From: Bacillota bacterium
Lineage (GTDB): Bacteria; Bacillota; Clostridia; Peptostreptococcales; Anaerovoracaceae
Direction: 5' to 3'
NCBI GenBank assembly: GCA_017433375.1
Contig: JAFRHG010000015.1
Location: 1-49,264 of the forward strand
Length of the DNA: 49,264 nt
This document shows, piece after piece, positions 29,430 through 36,688 of the stretch; within the stretch, counting starts at the first letter, position 1, and each line of letters opens with the position of its first letter. The translations under genes were made by a program, and so were the position numbers. Below the pieces are notes generated by a model that saw only the letters and a program-made list of their open reading frames with translations, ran no database searches and was not told the DNA's origin.

Positions 29430-30689
29430 TTATTTCTTGTTTCTCTCGTGGCGGAGCAGTCCCATGGGTTCCATGGACATTCTCTCGCCTTCCGCCAGTC
29501 CGGCAACGCCTTCGTAACGGTATTCCTCAACCGGCTTGCAGTTCTCGTAGCTGCACTGCAGCTTCGGCAGCATGGTCGGCTCGGTGTAGGTGGTGATGAC
29601 GCCTTCGTAGTTTCTCAGGATCACCTTGTCCGGTGTCTGGGAAATGACGTACTGCGGCATGACCGGAGTCTTTCCGCCGCCTCCCGGAGCGTCGACCACG
29701 AAGGTCGGAACCGCGTATCCGGAGGTGTGTCCTCTCAGGCCCTCGATGAGCTCGATGCCCTTGGAGACCGGTGTACGGAAGTGCTCGATGCCCAGGGACA
29801 GGTCGCACTGATAGATGTAGTACGGCCGGACTCTGTTCTTGACGCACAGGTGGACCAGGTTCCGCATGACGTGGACGTCATCGTTGACGCCTCTGAGCAG
29901 TACGGACTGGTTGCCGAGGGGGATACCCGCGTCGGCCAGCTTGCGGCAGGCTTCCGCTGCATCCGGCGTAACTTCCTTCGGGTGGTTGAAGTGGGTGTTC
30001 AGCCAGATGGGGTGATACTTCTTCAGCATATTGACCAGATCGTCGGTGATTCTCTGGGGCATGACGACAGGGGTTCTGGATCCGATACGAACGATCTCCA
30101 CGTGGTCGATCTTTCTCAGTTCGCTGATGATGTATTCCAGAACATCGTCCTCAACGCACAGCGCGTCTCCGCCGGAAAGCAGCACGTCTCTGACCACCGG
30201 AGTTCTCTTGATGTAGTCGATGCACGCGTTGATGTCTTCCATGCTTCTGGCGCCGTCGGTCTCGCCGGCCAGCCTTCTTCTGGTGCAGTGCCGGCAGTAC
30301 ATGGAGCACTGGTCCGTGATCAGGAACAGGACTCTGTCCGGATATCTGTGGGTCAGTCCCGGAGCCGGGGAGTCCTCGTCCTCATGGAGCGGGTCCAGCA
30401 TGTCGGCTTCGCCTCTGTGGGTCTCCGCCAGCGTCGGCACGGCCTGCATTCTGACCGGGCAGCCGGGATCATCGGGATCCATCAGGGAAGCGTAGTAGGG
30501 CGTGATGCCTACGCGGAAGCCGTGCATGACCTTCTCGATGTCCGCTTCTTCTTCCGGCGTCAGATTCACGACCTTCTTGATCTTCTCGACGGTATCCAGC
30601 CGGTTTGCCACCTGCCAGTGCCAGTCATTCCATTGCTCTTCGGTCACATCCTTGAACAGGGGGATGTCTTTCCAATTTCTGATAGCCAT
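29430..30689 (-). CDS. kamA: L-lysine 2,3-aminomutase
   Basis: A 419-residue radical-SAM enzyme turning L-lysine into L-beta-lysine, the first step of lysine fermentation. The [4Fe-4S] motif is C128-SMY-C132-RH-C135. The PLP lysine is Lys340 in VVDAPGGGGKTPVMP. The C-terminus (CSYENCKPVEEYRYEG) carries the Cys residues used as zinc ligands in clostridial KamA. Length and sequence match the fermentative KamA type rather than short EpmB-like enzymes. It lies 28 bp after kdd. Confidence 0.98.
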   Translation of the reverse strand: MAIRNWKDIPLFKDVTEEQWNDWHWQVANRLDTVEKIKKVVNLTPEEEADIEKVMHGFRVGITPYYASLMDPDDPGCPVRMQAVPTLAETHRGEADMLDPLHEDEDSPAPGLTHRYPDRVLFLITDQCSMYCRHCTRRRLAGETDGARSMEDINACIDYIKRTPVVRDVLLSGGDALCVEDDVLEYIISELRKIDHVEIVRIGSRTPVVMPQRITDDLVNMLKKYHPIWLNTHFNHPKEVTPDAAEACRKLADAGIPLGNQSVLLRGVNDDVHVMRNLVHLCVKNRVRPYYIYQCDLSLGIEHFRTPVSKGIELIEGLRGHTSGYAVPTFVVDAPGGGGKTPVMPQYVISQTPDKVILRNYEGVITTYTEPTMLPKLQCSYENCKPVEEYRYEGVAGLAEGERMSMEPMGLLRHERNKK

Positions 30690-30717
30690 TTGATTACCTC
30701 CAAATTATGTCGTCTGC

Positions 30718-31785
30718 TTACGCATACATCTCCGCGAACAGGTCTCTCAGGCCCTGGTGCTCTCTGAGTACCTGCAGGGTGATCTCCGCGTGGCCCTTGG
30801 TGTAGCCGTTGCCGATCATCATGTTGACATCCTTGCCAACGCCCTCTGCGCCCAGAGCAGCCTTGGTGAAGCTGGTGGCCATGGAGAAGAAGTAAACGAT
30901 GCCGTCGTCCTTGCAGGTCAGGATGGAGCCCATCTCGGTGTTCTCGATGGAAACGCAGTTGATGACCACGTCGCACAGCTCGCCATCGGTCAGCTCCATG
31001 ACCTTCTCATACATGCCCACCGCATCGGTGGCATCCATGTGGAAGTAATCGTCCGCCAGATCCAGCTTTCTCGCTCTGTCTTCGGACTTCTGGGAACCGG
31101 CCGCGCAGATGACCTGGCCGGTGACGCCCGCCATCTTCTTGGCCATGTACAGGCACAGCAGACCGGACTTGCCGCCGCCGCCGATAACCAGGACCTTGTC
31201 TCCGGGGCGGGTCAGCTTGGCCGCCTGTGCCGGCGCTCCGGCAACGTCCAGTGCGGACAGGGCCAGACCTTCGGGCATGTCATCGGGCAGCTTGGCATAG
31301 ATGCCGCTCTGGAACAGGATCGCCTGTCCGGTGATGTCGACCTGGTCGATAGCCGGTCTCATCTCGTGGATCTCTTCGATGACCAGCGGGGTCAGGGAGA
31401 GGGATACCAGGGTCGCGATCTTGTCGCCAGGCTTCAGGTCGCCCTTGTACTCCGGTCCGACTTCCTTGACGGTTCCGATCAGCATGCCGCCGGATCCGGT
31501 CCAGGGGTTCTTGTGCTTACCGGCGTTAGCCACGATGTCCAGCATCTTGGCCTTGACCTTCTCCATCGCCGCCTCGTCGCCCTCGATGTCGGCCGGCTTC
31601 TTGCCGTCGCAGACACGTCTGACGATTTCGGTGAAGGATGCGGAGTCGATGTTCAGCGTGATGACGTCGATGAGAACTTCATTGTCGTAGATCTCCATGT
31701 TGTTGTCGATCACGTCTGCCGGCTGCGGCAGGATGCCCTTCGGGGAGATGACTCTGTGCGTTCCAAACGGATTTCCTTTTTTCAT
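30718..31785 (-). CDS. kdd: L-erythro-3,5-diaminohexanoate dehydrogenase
   Basis: A 355-residue NAD(P)-dependent dehydrogenase that oxidatively deaminates 3,5-diaminohexanoate to 3-keto-5-aminohexanoate, the third step of lysine fermentation. N-terminal GroES-like fold (HRVISPKGILPQP; NPWTGSGGMLIGTVKEVGPE) and a Rossmann domain with VLVIGGGGKSGLL at 198-210. First gene of kdd-kamABCDE. The usual partner kce (3-keto-5-aminohexanoate cleavage enzyme) is not adjacent and not in the window. A -24/-12 promoter and an activator-type inverted repeat lie upstream. The N-terminal half of the regulator at 32069-34144 is homologous to this protein. Confidence 0.95.
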   Translation of the reverse strand: MKKGNPFGTHRVISPKGILPQPADVIDNNMEIYDNEVLIDVITLNIDSASFTEIVRRVCDGKKPADIEGDEAAMEKVKAKMLDIVANAGKHKNPWTGSGGMLIGTVKEVGPEYKGDLKPGDKIATLVSLSLTPLVIEEIHEMRPAIDQVDITGQAILFQSGIYAKLPDDMPEGLALSALDVAGAPAQAAKLTRPGDKVLVIGGGGKSGLLCLYMAKKMAGVTGQVICAAGSQKSEDRARKLDLADDYFHMDATDAVGMYEKVMELTDGELCDVVINCVSIENTEMGSILTCKDDGIVYFFSMATSFTKAALGAEGVGKDVNMMIGNGYTKGHAEITLQVLREHQGLRDLFAEMYA

Positions 31786-31903
31786 GTGCTTGTTCCTCCT
31801 TGTAAAACAGGTGTTATTGACAGGACCGGTGACCAGTGGATGAGCATTTTCCGCCGACCCCAGGTCCTTTGTAACCAGTCCGTTACGTTACATTCTATGT
31901 TAA

Positions 31904-31918
31904 GCAATTTGTATGCCA
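31904..31918 (-). promoter_or_regulatory. Sigma-54 promoter of kdd-kamABCDE
   Basis: Minus strand TGGCAT-ACAAA-TTGC: GG and GC are spaced exactly as sigma-54 needs, with one deviation from TGGCAC. Predicted start near 31892, about 107 nt before the kdd ATG. Confidence 0.78.
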
Positions 31919-31972
31919 TTTTCCCCGATCCGCCGGGCAAAAAGGCAACCCTTGCAAAATCAACGCTCCTCG

Positions 31973-32040
31973 GAACCGGTTATTCGTCTTGTATTAATCG
32001 GGATACAATCCCCCTCCTCTCTGAACCGGTTTTGGTTCAG
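31973..32040. promoter_or_regulatory. Activator site(s) upstream of the kdd promoter
   Basis: CTGAACC-GGTTTT-GGTTCAG (32021-32040) is a perfect 7+6+7 inverted repeat about 140 bp upstream of the predicted kdd start. A half-site GGAACCGGTT begins at 31972. The same core occurs upstream of kal at 34215-34232. Between them, TTGTAT/ATACAA arms (31989-32008) form another inverted repeat. Confidence 0.7.
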
Positions 32041-32068
32041 GGGGCGGTCCGCTGCCCTTCCGGCGGGA

Positions 32069-34144
32069 TCACTCGATGTTGTACTTGTTCTTTTTGCGGA
32101 CGAACTGGGTCTGGCTGACGCCGATGGCTTTGGCTGCCCGGCGGGTTGAGCCGTACTTTTCCCAGGCGTAGCGGATCAGATCCTTCTCAAAGGCGTCCAC
32201 CAGCTGGGTCAGGCTGGCGTTCTCCCGGTCGATCTCTTCCCTGCCCGCCGCGTCCTGCATGCGCATGGCCACCTTCTCTTCCATCTCCGTCAGCACGTCC
32301 ATGATGGTGATGCTGTCCTGGCGGCTGGCGATCATCAGCCGCTGGATGACGTTCTCCAGCTCCCGGATATTGCCCGGCCAGGGACGGTTCTTCAGGTATT
32401 CCACCGCGTCGTCATCGATGTATTTGTTCATGCCGAACTTCTCGTTGTACCGGCCGATGAAGGCGTGGATCAGGGGCGGGATGTCCTCCCTGCGCTCGCT
32501 TAGGGCGGGGATGTTGATGGGAAAGACGTTCAGCCGGTAATAGAGGTCCCGGCGGAATTGCTTTTGCTCCACCATGTCCTCCAGCCTGCGGTTGGTGGCG
32601 GAGATGATCCGCACGTTGGTCTTGATGGGCACCGTTCCGCCGACCCGGAGGAACTCGCCGTCCTGGATCACCCGCAGCAGCTTGGCCTGCATGTCCAGGG
32701 GCAGCTCCCCCACCTCGTCCAGGAAGATGACCCCGTTGTCCGCCGCTTCGAAAAGGCCCTTCTTGCCCCTGGTGTCGGCGCCGGTGAAGGCCCCCTTCTC
32801 GTAGCCGAAAAACTCCGATTCCATCAGGTTCGGAGAGATGGAGGCGCAGTTGATCCGGATGTAGGGGTACATGTTGCGCTTGCTGTTCTTCTGGATCAGG
32901 CCGGCCACTTTCTCCTTGCCGACACCCGTATCCCCGGAGATCAGCACGTTGCAGTCATACTTGGCCACGCTCAGGGCCTCCTCCAGAACTCCGCTCATGG
33001 TTTTGCTGGCGACGACGAAATCCCGGGCCTCCGACAGGTTCTGTCCCCGGTAGATCTCCTCCAGCTCCATTTCGTAGGTCACCCGGCGCTCCTTCTTTTT
33101 CCTGGCCTCCCGGCTGATGAGGCCGCCCTCCAGCCAGGGCGCCAGCTCCCGCACCAGGTCGTAGTCGAATTCATCGTACTCCAGAATGTACCCGTCGGCG
33201 CACTTGATGCGCAGCTCCCGGGAAACGGCCTCCGTGATGTACAGGGCGATGTTGTAATTGCTGATGAAATTGGCGAAGACCACCGTTCCGCCGGAGCGGG
33301 TCACCATGATGTTGATGGTCTCCGAACCGGGGATATCCACGCAGTTGACCGTCAGGTCCATCTGGGGATAGGGCTCCAGGGTCTCCAGGCAGGATACGGG
33401 CCGCAGCATGTTCATCCGCACCTCCGCGTCGAAGACCTGATCCATCAGTTCCCGGATCCTTTTGCCCTGGAGGGGATCCTCCGCGTTACGGTCCAGGAAG
33501 CAGTAGATCTTCGCCTCCGGACCCGCCGCCCGGCGGATCGTATAGCCGTAGAGGAGGTTGGTCAGGGTGTTGTTGCCGATGACCGCGAAGTTCTTCTTCC
33601 CCTCCGCCTCCTTGCAGACGTTGTATATGGTTCCCGACTCGTTGAATACAAAAAGCAGCAGATCTTCAGGCAGATCCGCCGGTTTTTTTAAAATGGGCAC
33701 GCCGGGCAGAAGAATGGCGTAGCCCTCCGCTTCAAATTGGGGGTGGATGGGGTCGATGGAGGTAATGTTGGAAACGGCCATGGGCAGGCCGGCCAGGGAG
33801 GCATTGCAGAACACCTCGTCCCCGACGGCGAATCCGCCCCCGTTCTCATAGTCCGGCGCGATCTCCTCGATGACGCCGTACAGCACGCCGCCCGTGTCCG
33901 TCACCGGATTGTGCAGTTTTCCCCGTTTCAGTATGATGTCGGAAATGATCTCCTTCAGGCGCTCCTCATCCCGGCCCGCGTCCTGCCACATCTGGCGGAA
34001 GCTGGTTCCTTCAATATGGACCCGCCTCAGGCTGACCCGGATCTCCCCCTTGCGCAGCTCCCGGCTGTTGTCCAGTTCCCACGCGGCCGCAGGGAAAACC
34101 TGCGGCGGAGACACCACTCTGTCGATCCCGTAGTTGCTCTTCAT
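32069..34144 (-). CDS. Sigma-54 activator with a Kdd-derived sensor domain
   Basis: A 691-residue enhancer-binding protein. Residues 1-345 are homologous to Kdd: YGIDRVVSP matches FGTHRVISP, and LHNPVTDTGGVLYGVIEEI matches HKNPWTGSGGMLIGTVKEV. The Rossmann loop, GGGGKSG in Kdd, is GNNTLTN here (190-196), so NAD use is doubtful. The AAA+ domain follows: Walker A GDTGVGKE (404-411), the sigma-54 loop GAFTGA (451-456), Walker B VIFLDEV (472-478) and PWPGNIREL. A Fis/TyrR-like HTH is at 664-690 (TRRAAKAIGVSQTQFVRKK). Start supported by AGAGGAAG. It lies between two sigma-54 promoters, for kal and kdd, and most likely activates both when the sensor binds a lysine-pathway intermediate; the ligand is inferred. 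Confidence 0.92.
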   Translation of the reverse strand: MKSNYGIDRVVSPPQVFPAAAWELDNSRELRKGEIRVSLRRVHIEGTSFRQMWQDAGRDEERLKEIISDIILKRGKLHNPVTDTGGVLYGVIEEIAPDYENGGGFAVGDEVFCNASLAGLPMAVSNITSIDPIHPQFEAEGYAILLPGVPILKKPADLPEDLLLFVFNESGTIYNVCKEAEGKKNFAVIGNNTLTNLLYGYTIRRAAGPEAKIYCFLDRNAEDPLQGKRIRELMDQVFDAEVRMNMLRPVSCLETLEPYPQMDLTVNCVDIPGSETINIMVTRSGGTVVFANFISNYNIALYITEAVSRELRIKCADGYILEYDEFDYDLVRELAPWLEGGLISREARKKKERRVTYEMELEEIYRGQNLSEARDFVVASKTMSGVLEEALSVAKYDCNVLISGDTGVGKEKVAGLIQKNSKRNMYPYIRINCASISPNLMESEFFGYEKGAFTGADTRGKKGLFEAADNGVIFLDEVGELPLDMQAKLLRVIQDGEFLRVGGTVPIKTNVRIISATNRRLEDMVEQKQFRRDLYYRLNVFPINIPALSERREDIPPLIHAFIGRYNEKFGMNKYIDDDAVEYLKNRPWPGNIRELENVIQRLMIASRQDSITIMDVLTEMEEKVAMRMQDAAGREEIDRENASLTQLVDAFEKDLIRYAWEKYGSTRRAAKAIGVSQTQFVRKKNKYNIE
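32558..32567 (-). repeat. GCAAAAGCAA motif variant
   Basis: Variant copy inside the sigma-54 activator gene, sense strand, read as Gln-Lys-Gln, followed by T. Confidence 0.55.
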
Positions 34145-34190
34145 CTGCTTCCTCTTGATTCTGTACCCTCATTGTCCAGCTGAACACATT

Positions 34191-34232
34191 TCGGATACAC
34201 CTTTTCATCCATTTTGAACCGAAATCGGTTCA
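34191..34232. promoter_or_regulatory. Activator site upstream of kal
   Basis: TGAACC-GAAATC-GGTTCA (34215-34232) is a perfect 6+6+6 inverted repeat, with GA..TC extending inward. It ends 28 bp before the -24 element. A weaker relative begins at 34191 (TGAACA-N6-GGATAC). Confidence 0.72.
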
Positions 34233-34259
34233 TCCTGTTCTGTTTTCAATGATACCCTA

Positions 34260-34276
34260 TTGGCACAGCATTTGCA
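34260..34276 (+). promoter_or_regulatory. Sigma-54 promoter of kal
   Basis: TTGGCAC-AGCAT-TTGCA is an exact match to the -24/-12 consensus TTGGCAC-N5-TTGCW. The predicted start near 34287 gives a leader of about 47 nt. Confidence 0.92.
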
Positions 34277-34333
34277 ATAGATAATCGGCGTAACACCATC
34301 AATCATCTCTCATTGAACCTTAAGGAGAATAAC

Positions 34334-34723
34334 ATGGAAAAGATTACTTCAACCCTGAGATTACGTATGTCCCACAAGGATGCCCACTACGGCGGAAGCC
34401 TGGTGGACGGCGCTCACATGGTTCACCTCTTCGGAGACGTGGCCACCGAGCTGCTGATCAAGGCCGACGGAGACGAGGGTCTGTTCCTGAGATACGATGA
34501 GGTCGAGTTCCTGGCTCCCACCTATGCCGGCGACTACATCGAAGCTTACGGCGAGATCACCGAGTTCGGCAACACCTCCAGAAAGATGGTCTTCGAGGCC
34601 AGAAAAGTCGTCGCGGCCAGACCGGACATCAGCCCCTCCGCTGCCGACGCGCTGGATGAGCCCATCGTCGTTGCCAGAGCCAAGGGCGTCTGCGTAACCC
34701 CGAAGGAAGCCAAGAGAAAATAA
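34334..34723 (+). CDS. kal: 3-aminobutyryl-CoA ammonia-lyase
   Basis: A 129-residue single hotdog-fold protein matching Kal of lysine fermenters, which removes ammonia from L-3-aminobutyryl-CoA to give crotonyl-CoA. The N-terminal [20 protein letters not shown] and the central helix region [19 protein letters not shown] are typical. AAGGAG lies 6 nt before the ATG at 34334. It is transcribed away from the regulator and the kam operon, from a near-perfect sigma-54 promoter, and ends at a terminator at 34785-34836, so it is monocistronic. Codon use is strongly biased, as expected of a highly expressed gene. Confidence 0.93.
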   Translation: MEKITSTLRLRMSHKDAHYGGSLVDGAHMVHLFGDVATELLIKADGDEGLFLRYDEVEFLAPTYAGDYIEAYGEITEFGNTSRKMVFEARKVVAARPDISPSAADALDEPIVVARAKGVCVTPKEAKRK

Positions 34724-34784
34724 ATCCGCTGACCCGGACCACCTGATTCATCGGTCCGATTCAACGGTTCATCTCTCAAAACAG

Positions 34785-34836
34785 GAAACTGCTGCGACAG
34801 GCATCCGCGAATGCCGAAGCGGCAGTTTCTTTTTTC
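34785..34836 (+). terminator. Terminator of kal
   Basis: GAAACTGC (34785-34792) pairs with GCAGTTTC (34822-34829); an inner GGCAT/ATGCC stem fills the loop. Seven T follow. Confidence 0.85.
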
Positions 34837-34865
34837 TCTGCTTCGCGGATCGCATCCCGATGCCC

Positions 34866-35570
34866 CTACAGGGACTTCAGATACTCCACTTCCTCCCGGC
34901 TGAGCTTCCGCCAGTGCCCCTCCTTCAGATGGCCGAGCCGGATGTTTCCGACGGCCACCCGCTCCAGGGCCTGCACCCGGTTGCCCACCGCGGCGAACAT
35001 CCTGCGCACCTGCCGGTTCTTCCCTTCCCGGATGGAGATCTCCACCAGGGCGGAATGGGGATGCTGCTTCAGCACCGTTGCCTTTGCGGGAGAGGTAACG
35101 AACCCGCCGATGTCCACGCCCCTGCGCAGCTTCGCCAGGCGGGCATCGCTCATCACGCCGGCCACCAGCGCCACATAGGTCTTGTAGACCTCATGGCCCG
35201 GATGGGTCAGGTGCTGAGCCAGATCGCCGTCGTTGGTCATGAGCAGCAGGCCGGTGGTCTGGGCATCCAGCCGTCCCACAGGGAACAGCCGCTGGGGGAT
35301 ATCCGCCACCAGATCGGCGACGGTGGCCCGGTCCTTCTCATCGCTCAGGGTCGTCACATAGCCGGCGGGCTTGTTGAGGGCCACATAGACCTTCTTCTCC
35401 GCCGCCTCGATGGTCCGGCCGTTCACCTGGACCCGGTCACCTTCTTCCACCTGGCAGCCCATCTGCCGGCACACGGCGCCGTTGACTTTGACATTCCCCG
35501 CCGCGATCAGCTCATCCGCCTTCCTGCGGCTGCAGATCCCGGCCGCGGCGATATACTTATTGAGACGCAT
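34866..35570 (-). CDS. rluB: Pseudouridine synthase, RluB/RsuA family
   Basis: A 234-residue rRNA pseudouridine synthase. An S4 RNA-binding domain occupies residues 1-60 (MRLNKYIAAAGICSRRKADE). The catalytic Asp is in GRLDAQTTGLLLMTNDG, followed by KTYVALV and the C-terminal REGKNRQVRRMFAAVG. In Bacillus the homologue RluB modifies 23S rRNA; site specificity is not readable here. Its ATG overlaps the end of the upstream XpaC-like gene by 14 bp. It contains a GCAAAGGCAA motif copy, read as Ala-Lys-Ala-Thr. Confidence 0.95.
   Translation of the reverse strand: MRLNKYIAAAGICSRRKADELIAAGNVKVNGAVCRQMGCQVEEGDRVQVNGRTIEAAEKKVYVALNKPAGYVTTLSDEKDRATVADLVADIPQRLFPVGRLDAQTTGLLLMTNDGDLAQHLTHPGHEVYKTYVALVAGVMSDARLAKLRRGVDIGGFVTSPAKATVLKQHPHSALVEISIREGKNRQVRRMFAAVGNRVQALERVAVGNIRLGHLKEGHWRKLSREEVEYLKSL
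35078..35087 (-). repeat. GCAAAGGCAA motif copy in rluB
   Basis: Exact copy on the coding strand, in frame as GCA AAG GCA (Ala-Lys-Ala), followed by C. Confidence 0.8.
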
Positions 35571-36567
35571 TCTGCTGCACCTCCGCCTGGGGCGGCTGGG
35601 TCTGGGCCTGCTGGGCCGCCGCTCCGAAGGGATCCCGGATCAGGCCGTCCTTGGCGAACATATTCTTCAGCACCTCGATGTCCACTTCCACGTCCATCTG
35701 ATCGCTCTCCAGAAGATCCGCCTCGATGTTGCTCAGGGCGTTGGCGCTGGTCAGCAGGGCCTTGCGGATCTGCCGGCGGGTATCCTCCGTGGTATCGTCA
35801 TCCTGATACCGCTGGATCAGCTCGATGATCTGGGGCATGTAGTATCGGTAGAGATTGCGGATGCTGCTCTTCTTTTTCAGTTCCGGATTCTCCTGCACCC
35901 GTTCGTCGATCCGGCGCAGGGATCCTTCCAGGCCGTAGAGGGAGTTGCGCACATCCTCCTCCGGCGTCATGGCGATGGCCTGCTGGATGGTCTCCAGGTC
36001 GGTCATCTCCACCCTGATGGGATTGTCCTGCCACTGGGCCTGGGGAATGTCCTCGGGGTCCTGCCAGTTTCCTTCCGCCGGCTCCTCCCGGGGCGCCTCT
36101 TCCTGCACCTTCTCCAGCAGCGGCTCAATGGGGACCCCTCCCCGGCACATCACCAGCATCTCGTGCTCCCCGTCGATCCGCGCCTCCACGTTAAAGGCGG
36201 GCCCGACGAAGAAGTCGTTGCTGATCATCCGGTGCAGGTCCGCGTAGACGGTCTTCTCCGACAGCTTCATTCTCCGGGCGAGCATGGGTATGGATGTGTT
36301 GCCCTCCTTGTTGATCAGGGCCTCATACCGGTCCCACCGCTTCACCTGGCGGGCGGCCATCCACAGCAAAAGCAGTCCGGGGATCAGGAAGACCAGCGCC
36401 GAAACCAGTCCGTCAGCGCCGCCTCCCGCCGCCAGTCCGGCCAGGGTCTCCAGTGCCGTGATCCCGCCCAGGGACGTCAGCACCCAGCCCCAGATCTTCA
36501 TGGTCCGGCAGCTGCGTTTGCCTTTGATCTTTCTCAGTCTTTTCGGGTTAAAATACAGATTATCCAT
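35557..36567 (-). CDS. XpaC-like membrane protein
   Basis: A 336-residue protein of uncertain function. Two membrane segments occupy residues 25-70 (MKIWGWVLTSLGGITALETL; LVSALVFLIPGLLLLWMAA). A small winged-helix-like part follows (NTSIPMLARRMKLSEKTVYADL), then an acidic linker. The helical C-terminal region IRNLYRYYMPQIIELIQRYQ resembles XpaC, the 5-bromo-4-chloroindolyl phosphate hydrolysis family, which in other bacteria is paired with TelA. The tail is Gln-rich. No TelA gene is next to it. A -10 box (TATGAT) ends only 6 nt before the ATG and no ribosome site is visible, so the mRNA may be leaderless. Confidence 0.75.
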   Translation of the reverse strand: MDNLYFNPKRLRKIKGKRSCRTMKIWGWVLTSLGGITALETLAGLAAGGGADGLVSALVFLIPGLLLLWMAARQVKRWDRYEALINKEGNTSIPMLARRMKLSEKTVYADLHRMISNDFFVGPAFNVEARIDGEHEMLVMCRGGVPIEPLLEKVQEEAPREEPAEGNWQDPEDIPQAQWQDNPIRVEMTDLETIQQAIAMTPEEDVRNSLYGLEGSLRRIDERVQENPELKKKSSIRNLYRYYMPQIIELIQRYQDDDTTEDTRRQIRKALLTSANALSNIEADLLESDQMDVEVDIEVLKNMFAKDGLIRDPFGAAAQQAQTQPPQAEVQQNASQ

Positions 36568-36573
36568 GGCATC

Positions 36574-36603
36574 ATCATATCACAGATCGGCCCGGGAGGG
36601 CAA
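36574..36603 (-). promoter_or_regulatory. Promoter abutting the XpaC-like start codon
   Basis: Minus strand TTGCCC (36598-36603), 18 bp, TATGAT (36574-36579), extended by TGA. Only 6 nt separate the -10 box from the ATG at 36567. Confidence 0.7.
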
Positions 36604-36613
36604 CGGCGATTCG

Positions 36614-36642
36614 TTGAATATCCCCGGGGAATGGAGTATACT
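36614..36642 (+). promoter_or_regulatory. Promoter of the DUF815 gene
   Basis: TTGAAT (36614-36619), 17 bp, TATACT (36637-36642). Divergent from the XpaC-like promoter. Confidence 0.75.
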
Positions 36643-36688
36643 GTGGTCATCCGATAGTCGACAGGATCAGAGAAGGCGAGGTGCCCTG

